Source of the DNA: Candidula unifasciata | Taxonomy: Eukaryota > Mollusca > Gastropoda > Stylommatophora > Geomitridae | Length of the DNA: 64,000 bases | NCBI GenBank assembly: GCA_905116865.2 | Contig: CAJHNH020001597.1 | Span: forward strand, 87,001 to 151,000 | Reading direction: 5' to 3' | Shown here: positions 32,985-44,164 of the stretch, piece by piece | How the letters are laid out: every line of letters starts with the position of its first letter | How positions within the stretch are numbered: the first letter of the stretch is position 1 | The notes under the pieces: model-generated | The model's input: the letters and a program-made list of their open reading frames with translations, nothing else | The model's database searches: none | Told to the model about the DNA's origin: nothing | Position numbers and translations under genes: made by a program

Positions 32985-33156
32985 TATGATCACAGCACTC
33001 GGAACAGATCCATAGGTGCTCCGAACTCCACCTCAAAAGCTCCACAATTGTAAAACGACTGATGACGCCTGTTCTTTGTTGGTTAATGAAACGTCTTGTC
33101 CTCTTAGTGAAATTTTTCATTTCTTGCAGCTCCAGACTACATCCCCATGTCCGTCA
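32985..33156 (-). pseudogene. LINE C-terminal module downstream of the 85-bp array
   Basis: Minus-strand reading LTDMGM, then after one frameshift RTRRFINQQRTGVISRFTIV and ELLRWSSEHLWICSECCDHN. It is the continuation of the LINE whose RNase H lies at 35112-35460, on the other side of the 85-bp array. Confidence 0.72.
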
Positions 33157-35111
33157 GTCCAGACAGGGATGCGGAGTCATGTCCTTTGGCGTGCTGGTCG
33201 TCACGATAAGTGCTGCTCATGGCATTGATAACATCACTTCTGTCCAGACAGGGATGCGGAGTCATGTCCTTTGGCGTGCTGGTCGTCACGATAAGTGCTG
33301 CTCATGGCATTGATAACATCACTTCTGTCCAGACAGGGATGCGGAGTCATGTCCTTTGGCGTGCTGGTCGTCACGATAAGTGCTGCTCATGGCATTGATA
33401 ACATCACTTCTGTCCAGACAGGGATGCGGAGTCATGTCCTTTGGCGTGCTGGTCGTCACGATAAGTGCTGCTCATGGCATTGATAACATCACTTCTGTCC
33501 AGACAGGGATGCGGAGTCATGTCCTTTGGCGTGCTGGTCGTCACGATAAGTGCTGCTCATGGCATTGATAACATCACTTTTGTCCAGAAAGGGATGCGGA
33601 ATCATGTCCTTTGGCGTGCTGGTCGTCACGATAAGTGCTGCTCATGGCATTGATAACATCACTTCTGTCCAGACAGGGATGCGGAGTCATGTCCTTTGGC
33701 GTGCTGGTCGTCACGATAAGTGCTGCTCATGGCATTGATAACATCACTTCTGTCCAGACAGGGATGCGGAGTCATGTCCTTTGGCGTGCTGGTCGTCACG
33801 ATAAGTGCTGCTCATGGCATTGATAACATCACTTCTGTCCAGACAGGGATGCGGAGTCATGTCCTTTGGCGTGCTGGTCGTCACGATAAGTGCTGCTCAT
33901 GGCATTGATAACATCACTTTTGTCCAGACAGGGATGCGGAGTCATGTCCTTTGGCGTGCTGGTCGTCACGATAAGTGCTGCTCATGGCATTGATAACATC
34001 ACTTCTGTCCAGACAGGGATGCGGAGTCATGTCCTTTGGCGTGCTGGTCGTCACGATAAGTGCTGCTCATGGCATTGATAACATCACTTCTGTCCAGACA
34101 GGGATGCGGAGTCATGTCCTTTGGCGTGCTGGTCGTCACGATAAGTGCTGCTCATGGCATTGATAACATCACTTCTGTCCAGACAGGGATGCGGAGTCAT
34201 GTCCTTTGGCGTGCTGGTCGTCACGATAAGTGCTGCTCATGGCATTGATAACATCACTTCTGTCCAGACAGGGATGCGGAGTCATGTCCTTTGGCGTGCT
34301 GGTCGTCACGATAAGTGCTGCTCATGGCATTGATAACATCACTTCTGTCCAGACAGGGATGCGGAGTCATGTCCTTTGGCGTGCTGGTCGTCACGATAAG
34401 TGCTGCTCATGGCATTGATAACATCACTTCTGTCCAGACAGGGATGCGGAGTCATGTCCTTTGGCGTGCTGGTCGTCACGATAAGTGCTGCTCATGGCAT
34501 TGATAACATCACTTCTGTCCAGACAGGGATGCGGAGTCATGTCCTTTGGCGTGCTGGTCGTCACGATAAGTGCTGCTCATGGCATTGATAACATCACTTC
34601 TGTCCAGACAGGGATGCGGAGTCATGTCCTTTGGCGTGCTGGTCGTCACGATAAGTGCTGCTCATGGCATTGATAACATCACTTCTGTCCAGACAGGGAT
34701 GCGGAGTCATGTCCTTTGGCGTGCTGGTCGTCACGATAAGTGCTGCTCATGGCATTGATAACATCACTTCTGTCCAGACAGGGATGCGGAGTCATGTCCT
34801 TTGGCGTGCTGGTCGTCACGATAAGTGCTGCTCATGGCATTGATAACATCACTTCTGTCCAGACAGGGATGCGGAGTCATGTCCTTTGGCGTGCTGGTCG
34901 TCACGATAAGTGCTGCTCATGGCATTGATAACATCACTTCTGTCCAGACAGGGATGCGGAGTCATGTCCATTGGCGTGCTGGTCGTCACGATAAGTGCTG
35001 CTCATGGCATTGATAACATCACTTCTGTCCAGACAGGGATGCGGAGTCATGTCCTTTGGCGTGCTGGTCGTCACGATAAGTGCTGCTCATGGCATTGATA
35101 ACATCACTTCT
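33157..35111. repeat. 85-bp minisatellite, 23 near-identical copies
   Basis: Twenty-three head-to-tail copies of an 85-bp unit starting gtccagacagggatgcggag. Copies differ by only a few bases (e.g. near 33580-33602 and 34969), so the array is young or well homogenised. On the minus strand one unit encodes DRSDVINAMSSTYRDDQHAK followed by GHDSASLSG, which is LINE ORF2 between RNase H and the C-terminal module. Because 85 is not a multiple of three, the frame shifts at every copy. It lies in the intron between the gene 2 membrane and CUB-like exons. Confidence 0.95.
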
Positions 35112-35460
35112 GTCCAGAACCAGACCAGCCATAACAACAGCAGTGTCAGCGAGATAATCTGCACACTCGTTGCCTCTATCATCTGCATACCTCGCACAAA
35201 CATTGTTAGGCCTGCCATTCGCCAAGTGCTTATTGATATATTCTCTTCCTGTGTGTTGAACTCAGCCTGGATTTTGTTAAGCATATTCATCGAGTCACTA
35301 AGTATGCACGCCTGTGTGAACTCTTGAGTGCCCAACCATGTTAATCCTTTTGTTACAGCCACAGTTTCCTTTGTGTTGCTTCTTGTTGTAACAGCAAAGG
35401 CGCTATTCATCTCCGTGATGGTTTTTCCCCCTTGCGCTCACTGTGAGCTTAGCTGTATGG
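35112..35460 (-). pseudogene. LINE RNase H domain upstream of the 85-bp array
   Basis: Minus-strand readings SAFAVTTRSNTKETVAVTKG, then LGTQEFTQACILSDSMNMLN (RNase H E and D motifs). After a frame change comes RGNECADYLADTAVV (last RNase H D motif) and GLVLDRSDVINAMSSTYRDD. The last phrase is the sequence that the 85-bp array repeats. An in-frame stop and two frameshifts make it dead. Confidence 0.75.
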
Positions 35461-35659
35461 AAGCGAAGTGCAAACAACAAGAAAGTTTCCGTTTGTGTGC
35501 TTTGTAAACATTTTAAATTGTAACATTGTGTTCTTGGGACAGAACGGTAACGAGAAAGTTAATCAGCTTTCTCGTCTAATAAGTTTTTGTCTAGAATTTG
35601 TGAAGGGTTTAACCGTTCGCAGGTTAAAGGAAGTATCAACTTAGGGGCGATCTTTGCCT

Positions 35660-35835
<176 letters not shown>

Positions 35836-36295
35836 ATACTACTACTGCTACTGCTACTGCTGCTGCTGCCGCTGCTGCTGCTGCTTGCTGCTGCTTGCTG
35901 TTGCTACTGGCTGCTGCTTGCTGCTGCTAATACTTTTCCTGTTCCGGTTGCAATCAGCGATCAGACAACCGCAAGTCTTCACCTCTATCAACAAATCATG
36001 CTAAAATTATTCATTAAAATCTATATTAGTGCTGTCTGGGGATTTCCCTTGACGTCAGCAATAAGACAGTTAATTTTCTTGTAACAGGGCAGTATTCAGA
36101 CAAACATACAGTTCTATTGTTTATAGCAAGACGCAAGGCCTGCTAGAAATAGACAGAGTGCAGAAATGTCTACAAGTGTCTGTCTGAATAACAGACAGTG
36201 ATCGTATTTATCCTTGATAATTCGTTACATCTTGATTCATAGAAAGTACACCCCTATTCACAGCTCTATCTTTGATTGACATTTTTAATACATAC

Positions 36296-36527
36296 TAAAT
36301 GTAATATCAGTGGAGTCGATAACCAGAAAAATATACGGTTTTCGCCAATGAATGAGAGTGGGTGTGGTTTGGTCAAAATTCGTGATCGGCAGAAAGGTGG
36401 TAGAACTGACAATCAAGATGGCGTAAAGTGAAGGAGCGATGAAATTAAGCTCACAAAGAATTGACTGCAGAAATTCTGGACGATTTTCTGCGTATCTTGC
36501 AGAGAGGCAGATTTGTACTCCAGTGTT
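36296..36527 (-). CDS. Gene 2 exon: tentative CUB-like extracellular module
   Basis: A frame open for 77 codons between a plausible acceptor (gcatttttatcacaag) and a good donor (gtatgt). It ends in phase 1, so it can splice to the membrane exon at 32664-32765. The layout C-LSARYAENRP-17 aa-C-ELNFIAP and the closing IFLVIDSTDITF resemble a CUB domain (S..YP.NYP, C.W.I.AP, l.F.S). The later Cys pair of a full CUB is absent and the module is shorter than the usual 110 residues. The acceptor is in phase 0 and weaker than others. It may instead belong to another gene, or the CUB reading may be wrong. Confidence 0.48.
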
Positions 36528-36634
36528 CTTGTGATAAAAATGCAATTTTTAACTGTTATACTTTAAGCTATGTTAGCTATTTCCTATTTATGTTTATTTT
36601 GTATGTAGAATGTTCTCACTGATTTTATAATTTG

Positions 36635-36860
36635 GTCCATTCCATGTGGCGTTGATAGTCCTGTCTATCCACAACCTTCTGTCTTAGGTACCTGCAAGCC
36701 GATCTGACACAGATGATCTCCCATGCCACGATGTCAAACTGTTCAGCATCTTCTCTCTCTGTCTCCCTCTGCCTCTTTTCTCTTCCAAGTTTCCTACTGT
36801 CACGATGTACTCAGATTTCTCCTTCTCACGATCAAAGTGGTGGTTTGTTGTAATCACTAC
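36635..36860 (-). pseudogene. LINE C-terminal fragment, single-copy form of the 84-bp segment
   Basis: Minus-strand reading SEYIVTVGNLEEKRGRGRQR, then LTSWHGRSSVSD and DRRLWIDRTINAT, broken by one stop. It is the same LINE family as 50430-50735 and 58308-59455, with the RRLWID segment present only once. Confidence 0.7.
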
Positions 36861-36889
36861 AAATGAATGGCCCCAAAAGGGCTAAAAGA

Positions 36890-37010
36890 CTTAGATGTCT
36901 AAGGGCACAGAAAGAGTATGGATGATAATAGAGACAAACGCTACGTACATAAAGCAGTTGAATGGAGAGTAGTCCACGAAACAGACCAAGAAGACGGTGA
37001 AGAGATTATT
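36890..37010 (+). pseudogene. LINE C-terminal segment before the 25-bp array
   Basis: Plus-strand reading KAVEWR, then, in a shifted frame, PRNRPRRR*RDYLLAHLQL. This matches the GRPRRRWRDDL step in LINE tails. The DLLAHLQL part is exactly what the following array repeats. The matching downstream piece is at 39650-39770. Confidence 0.6.
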
Positions 37011-39649
37011 TACTGGCACACCTACAACTATGATTTACTGGCACACCTACAGCTATGATTTACTGTCACACCTACAACTGTGATTTTCTGGCATACCTAC
37101 AACTATGATTTACTGGCACACCTACAGCTATGATTTACTGGCACACCTACAGCTATGATTTACTGGCACACCTACAGCAATGATTTACTGGCACACCTAC
37201 AGCTATGATTTACTGGCACACCTACAGCTATGATTTACTGGCACACCTACAACTGTGATTTTCTGGCACACCTACAACTATGATTTACTGGCACACCTAC
37301 AGCTATGATTTACTGGCACACCTACAGCTATGATTTACTGGCACACCTACAGCTATGATTTACTAGCACACCTACAGCTATGATTTACTGGCACACCTAC
37401 AGCTATGATTTACTGGCACACCTACAACTATGATTTACTGGCACACTTACAACTAGATTTACTGGCACACCTACAACTATGATTTACTGGCACACCTACA
37501 ACTATGATTTACTGGCACACCTACAACTATGATTTACTGGCACACTTACAACTAGATTTACTGGCACACCTACAACTATGATTTACTGGCACACCTACAA
37601 CTATGATTTACTGGCACACCTACAACTATGATTTACTGGCACACTTACAACTAGATTTACTGGCACACCTACAACTATGATTTACTGGCACACCTACAAC
37701 TATGATTTACTGGCACACTTACAACTAGATTTACTGGCACACCTACAACTATGATTTACTGGCACATCTACAACTATGATTTACTGGCACACCTACAACT
37801 ATGATTTACTGGCACACCTACAACTATGATTTACTAGCACACCTACAACTATGATTTACTGGCACACCTACAACTATGATTTACTGGCACACCTACAACT
37901 ATGATTTACTGGCACACTTACAACTAGATTTACTGGCACACCTACAACTATGATTTACTGGCACACCTACAACTATGATTTACTGGCACACTTACAACTA
38001 GATTCACTGGCACACCTACAACTATGATTTACTGGCACACCTACAACTATGATTTACTGGCACACTTACAACTAGATTTACTGGCACACCCACAGCTATG
38101 ATTTACTGGCACACCTACAGCTATGATTTACTGGCACACCTACAGCTATGATTTACTGGCACACCTACAGCTATGATTTACTGGCACACCTACAGCTATG
38201 ATTTACTGGCACACCTACAGCTATGATTTACTGGCACACCTACAACTATGATTTACTGGCACACCTACAACTATGATTTACTGGCACACCTACAACTATG
38301 ATTTACTGGCACACCTACAACTATGATTTACTGGCACACCCACAACTCTGATTTACTGGCACACCCACAACTCTGATTTACTGGCACACCTACAACTCTG
38401 ATTTACTGGCACACCTACAACTCTGATTTACTGGCACACCTACAACTCTGATTTACTGGCACACCTACAACTCTGATTTACTGGCACACCTACAACTCTG
38501 ATTTACTGGCACACCTACAACTCTGATTTACTGGCACACCTACAACTCTGATTTACTGGCACACCTACAACTCTGATTTACTGGCACACCTACAACTCTG
38601 ATTTACTGGCACACCTACAGCTCTGATTTACTGGCACACCTACAGCTCTGATTTACTGGCACACCTACAGCTCTGATTTACTGGCGCACCTACAGCTCTG
38701 ATTTACTGGCGCACCTACAGCTCTGATTTACTGGCGCACCTACAGCTCTGATTTACTGGCGCACCTACAGCTCTGATTGACTGGCACACCTACAGCTACT
38801 GACCTACAGCTTGACTGACTGGCACACCTACAGCTCTGATTGACTGGCACACCTACAGCTCTGATTTACTGGCACACCTACAGCTCTGATTGACTGGCAC
38901 ACCTACAGCTCTGATTGACTGGCACACCTACAGCTCTGATTGACTGGCACACCTACAGCTCTGATTGACTGGCACACCGACAGCTCTGATTGACTGGCAC
39001 ACCGACAGCTCTGATGTACTGGCACACCGACAGCTCTGATGTACTGGCACACCTACAGCTCTGATGTACTGGCACACCTACAGCTCTGATGTACTGGCAC
39101 ACCTACAGCTCTGATGTACTGGCACACCTACAGCTATGATGTACTGGCACACCTACAGCTATGATGTACTGGCACACCTACAGCTATGATGTACTGGCAC
39201 ACCTACAGCTATGATGTACTGGCACACCTACAGCTATGATGTACTGGCACACCTACAACTATGATGTACTGGCACACCTACAACTATGATGTACTGGCAC
39301 ACCTACAACTATGATGTACTGGCACACCTACAGCTATGATTTACTGGCACACCTACAGCTATGATTTACTGGCACACCTACAGCTATGATTTACTGGCAC
39401 ACCTACAGCTATGATTTACTGGCACACCTACAGCTATGATTTACTGGCACACCTACAGCTATGATTTACTGGCACACATACAGCTATGATTTACTGGCAC
39501 ACATACAACTATGATTTACTGGCACACCCACAACTATGATTTACTGGCACACCTACAACTCTGATTTACTAGCACACCTACAACTCTGATTTACTGGCAC
39601 ACCTACAACTATGATTTACTGGCACACCTACAACTATGATGTACTGGCA
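37011..39649. repeat. 25-bp minisatellite, about 105 copies
   Basis: Unit tgatttactggcacacctac plus aacta. Variants are clustered in blocks: 24-bp aactagattta forms at 37.4-38.1 kb, aactctg/cagctctg at 38.35-38.75 kb, gattgactgg at 38.8-39.0 kb, and gatgtactgg at 39.0-39.33 kb. One unit reads DLLAHLQL in the frame of the flanking LINE tail. Confidence 0.95.
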
Positions 39650-39770
39650 CACCTACGAATACTTTGAGTCACCAACTGGAACAAGACAGCCAGCAAGAGA
39701 GAGGAATGAAGACGGGTGGTATCTGCAACAGTGAACGTCAAATGCTCGAATTGCTGAAGAAGAAAAGGAA
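39650..39770 (+). pseudogene. LINE C-terminal end after the 25-bp array
   Basis: Plus-strand reading VTNWNKTASKREE, then a TGA where a Trp is expected, then RRVVSATVNVKCSNC and a stop. This is the usual LINE ending (W...A.xR..WRR.V.A). It continues the tail that is interrupted at 37010. Confidence 0.62.
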
Positions 39771-39884
39771 AATTGTCTCAATCGAAGTAATTTGAGAGAA
39801 CCTTTGGAGACTTGCTTTTGTCGTGCCGGTTCGTGGAGGCAACACAACTGGTAACCTGAGCACATGAAACTGACCGCAAAAAAA

Positions 39885-40110
39885 CGCCCATTATAGAGTT
39901 CCCGGAAATGAAACAGCTGACAAACTAGCAAAGGAAGGTGCAACTGAAGAACAACCCGAAGTATGTGTCTCTTATCAACAAAATAAGAGAATAATCAAAT
40001 CAAAAAGCCACCAAACTTGCAGGCGGTTACCATTTTATGGACAGACTAGAACCAGAATTAATTTTTTTAAAGCGAACGAAGGAAGAAGAACTACTACAAA
40101 GCAGCAAAGG
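39885..40110 (+). pseudogene. LINE RNase H fragment related to 25225-26955
   Basis: Reads HYRVPGNETADKLAKEGATE, then EVCVSYQQNKRIIKSK, then jumps to the shared 3' end (gcgaacgaaggaagaagaa). The same order and words occur at 26500-26965, so this is an internally deleted copy of that family. Confidence 0.75.
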
Positions 40111-40164
40111 AATTTAAAAGATGATTTATTTGTTGTCAATATTTTCTTAGTGCTCTTGTTCTTG

Positions 40165-40960
40165 ATGATTCTTAACCCTATCACTTACTTTCCTTTTCTT
40201 TGACTTACTTTCCTGTTCTCTGACTTACTTTCCTGTTCTCTGACTTACTTTCCTGTTCTTTGACTTAATTTCCTGTTCTTTTACTTACTTTCCTTTTCTC
40301 TGACTTACTTTCCTGTTCTTTTACTTACTTTCCTGTTCTTTGACTTATTTTCCTTTTCTTTGACTTACTTTCCTTTTCTTTGACTTACTTTCCTGTTCTT
40401 TGACTTACTTTCCTTTTCTTTGACTTGCTTTCCTGTTCTTTCACTAACTTTCCTTTTCTTTGACTTACTTTCCTGTTCTTTGACTCACTTTCCTTTTCTT
40501 TGACTTACTTTCCTGTTCTTTGACTTACTTTACTGTTCTTTGACTTACTTTCCTGTTCTTTGACTTACTTTTCTGTTCTTTGACTTACTTTCCTGTTCTT
40601 TGACTTACTTTCCTTTTCTTTGACTTACTTTCCTTTTCTTTGACTTACTTTCCTTTTCTTTGACTTACTTTCCTTTTCTTTGACTTACTTTTCTTTCACT
40701 TACTTTCCTGTTCTTTGACTTACTTTCCTTTTCTTTGACTTACTTTCCTGTTCTTTGACTTACTTTTCTGTTCTTTGACTTACTTTCCTGTTCTTTGACT
40801 TACTTTTCTTTTCTTTGACTTACTTTCCTGTTCTTTGACTTACTTTCCTGTTCTTTGACTTACTTTCCTGTTCTTTGACTTACTTTCCTGTTCTTTGACT
40901 TACTTTCCTTTTCTTTGACTTACTTTCCTTTTCTTTGACTTACTTTCCTTTTCTTTGATG
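40165..40960. repeat. 20-bp minisatellite, about 39 copies
   Basis: Unit tgacttactttcctgttctt, alternating with tgacttactttccttttctt. It follows the LINE fragment at 39885-40110 by about 55 bp. Confidence 0.95.
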
Positions 40961-41221
40961 GCGCCGATTCTGTAGGGAGCGTCTGTGAATTGACCCGGTG
41001 TAGTCGAGCCTTCTGTAGTTGCACTGACTGTGTGGAGAGAGAATCATATTTATTTGATATAAAGCTTCCTTGTAAAGTAAATCTATCATGGTACATAATA
41101 AATTGTTCACACCTAATTCAGGACAAGGTGTGAATTTATATACATTTTATATTTAATATATACACACAGTCCAACTGTGCCCCCCCCCCCCTTTCCTCCC
41201 CAATACATGTATGCATTTTTA
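40961..41221. other. Unassigned stretch
   Basis: No feature recognised between the 20-bp array and SINE-2; one C-run at 41181. Confidence 0.5.
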
Positions 41222-41457
41222 GGTTAGTTGCGTATCCTTTACAGAACGTCGCAGAACCAACCCTAACAGCCCCTGGCTGTTGTGTGGTTTCTCTAGACAA
41301 ACTTACGTCCAGTAGTTTGCCATTGCTCACTGGACGGTCGGCCCCCTGATACCACTGTCGATACCAACGCAAGGTGCATGGCCCGCAGCTGGGATCGAAC
41401 CCGGTACCCCGGCATTACGAAGCGTTCGCATCGACTTAGCCACAGAGCCGACAATAC
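41222..41457 (-). mobile_element. SINE-2
   Basis: Inverted copy: gttgcgtatcctttacagaa, taacagcccctggctgttgt, ggacggtcggccccctgata and cagctgggatcgaacccggt. Confidence 0.8.
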
Positions 41458-41799
41458 ATGTATACATATACAAAAAGATATAGTAATTACAGAAAACATA
41501 ATTTTAAGAACAAGTGTGGAAGTTAAACAGAAAACGGATCGCACGCCGCCACAGAGGAAACCTTCCTCACAGTTTACAAAAACTGGCAAATCAACTTCCA
41601 GATTTCTAACTGGCACTTTCTGGCAACTGGCAAACACTGATTGATGGGATCTTTTCAGATAATCTGGTTTTTATTGTTTATCTGCACAGTCTGTAGTCTG
41701 TCCCAGGTCTGTCTGACAGGTTCTTAGTAATTTTAAGCTATATCAGTTGTCTTTCGGTAGCAGCCAGTCTATCCAGTTATTGCCTAGCTTTACTTTTGG

Positions 41800-42080
41800 A
41801 TAGTTGTTCTTGTTCCTTTTCTTATTTTCCTTCGCGTTCACAGGCTTTAAACTCCGGCGGAAGGTTTTTCTTGTCCATTTCTGCACTTTAGTGTTGTTCC
41901 ATACATTTCGTTTTGCGCGCACATCCGTTTTACAGATGTGGCTTATTTATAAGAAGACTGTTAGTTCCTCGACTCTCAGGCTAATGCGCTTTTACTTAAA
42001 AGAAAAACGCCGCTACTTAGTAGACTTTTACGACATGCTTGTTATTGAGCATTGGGTCTATTTTTGTGTGTATCAAAATT
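41800..42080 (+). repeat. Interspersed repeat R5
   Basis: gactgttagttcctcgactc, tcaggctaatgcgcttttac, tttacgacatgcttgttatt, attgggtctatttttgtgtg, preceded by a stretch also shared with 52540-52660. Confidence 0.6.
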
Positions 42081-42129
42081 AGAGGCTTGTAACCCACACG
42101 GGGTGTTATTTTCTTAATCGATTATTTTA

Positions 42130-42135
42130 CTTACT

Positions 42136-42166
<31 letters not shown>

Positions 42167-42192
42167 CGTTTCTCTCTTTATGTCTCTCTCTG

Positions 42193-42262
<70 letters not shown>
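42130..42262. repeat. (CT)n then (GT)n microsatellite
   Basis: ctctctct tract switching sharply to gtgtgtgt near 42230. Confidence 0.93.
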
Positions 42263-42667
42263 ATTGTTAGCTTATACTGACTTCAAGATGTTCTGGGAAT
42301 TGGTGACGTCATTGGACATACCCAAAAAACGTGACTTTGAAGCGACACAACCACCCGGCGGCGAATGGTGGGACAACGGGGTGGGAGAAGGGCGGGGTGT
42401 TTTAAGACAACGCAGTTTTACAAAACATTTGAACAGCGACAAGGAAACAGCGCCTTTGTGTAGGTGGCATTCTCTTGTACATGTGTGAGACAGCATTGTT
42501 CTGATCGCATAACAGGTGACAGGAAAGTCTCAAAGGTCACCGAAAAGCAGCTTAGCACCGTGGGAATCTGACCTCCAGAAGCGGGGCGTCCAACAGGCAA
42601 GACGACATGTTTGTTGTTTGTTCTCGTCGTTCTCTTGTGTCAGTGCTGTTCTTGTCGGAACACGTGC

Positions 42668-43130
42668 TGTATGTAGTGCTGACGGAAGTAACCGGCAGAC
42701 ATGGGAGTATGGGAGGCCGGTACCTTGGTTGGGGGGGGGGTGTAGTGCTGACGGAAGTAACCGGCAGACATGGGAGTATGGGAGGCCGGTACCTTGGTTG
42801 GGGGGGGGGGTGTAGTGCTGACGGAAGTAACCGGCAGATAGGGAGTATGGGAGGACGGTACCTTGGTTGGGGGGGGGGGGGGGGGGGGGGGTGGTAACCG
42901 GGCAGAGGTAGGGCGTATAGGGAGGTACGGGTACCTTGGTTGGGGGGGGGGGGGTGTAGTGCTGACGGAAGTAGTGTAGTGGTGACGGAGGTAACCGGCA
43001 GATAGGGAGTATGGGAGGACGGTACCTTGGTTGGGAGGGGGGGGGGCGTTGAGTGTAGTGGTGACGGAGGTAACCGGCAGATAGGGAGTATGGGAGGACG
43101 GTACCTTGGTTGAGGGGAGTTGGGTGTAGT
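42668..43130. repeat. 65-75-bp array with long G-runs, about 6 copies
   Basis: Unit tgtagtgctgacggaagtaa, ccggcagacatgggagtatg, ggaggccggtaccttggttg followed by 8-24 G. Copies differ mainly in the G-run length. Confidence 0.9.
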
Positions 43131-43274
43131 GGTGAAGAAATAAACAGGGAGTATATATGTGAGATAGTTTAACTAAAAGACAAATTGACAGACAGACAAT
43201 GAGACAGGGTGATATATTTAGACAGACAGTAGAGAGACAGAGAGGGCGAGACGGAGATAGAAAGATAGACAGAC

Positions 43275-43382
43275 AGACTGATATGAGTCAGTCAGTCAGT
43301 CAGTCAGTCAGTAGGTCGGGGGATGAGAGAGTAGGTGGATGGATGGATGGGTGGGTGGGTAGATAGACAGACAGACAGACAG
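43275..43382. repeat. Tetranucleotide tracts
   Basis: (cagt)n, (gatg)n/(ggtg)n and (acag)n in succession. Confidence 0.8.
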
Positions 43383-43614
43383 GACAGACGCAGCGAGAGG
43401 AATCATGCAAAGAGGTAACAGATGCTTGGAAGAAAATTGTAGGGAAACGTGAGTAATAACCCGAAGAACTGCTGAAGCAGCTTACAGAGGCCGAACGTGG
43501 GAGACGGAATGCGCGAAGATCCAAGTGGTAAACAGGGAATTAGGAAGGCAACAGAAAGGGCCGATCGAGGGACAGCGATAGAAGACAAATTAGCACGCTC
43601 GGTGAGCTATAAGT

Positions 43615-43702
43615 ATGTGCGCGCACGCATGATGTGTAATGTGTGCGTGTTGTGTGTGTGTGTGTGCGTGCGTGTGTGTGTGTGTGTGCGTGCGTGTGTG
43701 TT
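43615..43702. repeat. (TG)n microsatellite
   Basis: gtgtgtgtgtgtgcgtgcgt tract. Confidence 0.88.
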
Positions 43703-44164
43703 AAGAGAAAGCCAGACCAGCTGACTGTGATTTCTAAGTCTCAGTGATTATAAGGAGTTGATGACGCCCTAAGCTACATAAAGCCCTGGCGTTTAAAATT
43801 ACACCTGCTAATCTGAGAGAACTTTAAAAACATATACGCTTTTGAAACATGTAAATAAAGGAAATATATTATCATTTCATCTGTAGTGAAATAAATTGAT
43901 TACAAAAATGTTTGCAAGACCAGAGACAGTATATTGTGATTCTCTAAAAAGCTGTATTGCATGAAAATTGTATTTTAAGTATTTTAAAAGCAAACTTTCC
44001 CTGTGAAAGACAAACATAACTTGCTTAGGCCCCTGCATGCTGTGGGGCCCTTGCAGGCTCTGAGGCTCTTGTATGCTCTGAGGCCCTAAGCTTTTCTAGC
44101 TCATTCGTAAAGGCTGCCTATGTTTAAGGGTAGCTGGACACATGTGCTCTCCTAACATTGAACC
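43703..44164. other. Unassigned stretch
   Basis: A weak direct repeat ggcccttgcaggctctgagg, ctcttgtatgctctgaggcc near 44045-44090; otherwise nothing. Confidence 0.45.

Noticed and set aside
33157..35111. CRISPR-like regular repeat
   Set aside because: Units are contiguous with no unique spacers, and the context is eukaryotic. The same applies to the other arrays.
33016..35327. A run of about 25 identical 62-codon frames that looks like a small-protein gene family
   Set aside because: They are the shadow strand of the 85-bp LINE-derived array; the unit is not a multiple of three, so each copy restarts the same frame.
43497..43724. 75-codon plus-strand frame ending in a TG repeat
   Set aside because: The C-terminal third is repeat-derived (VCVCVCV), the rest has no recognisable domain, and no splice sites support it.
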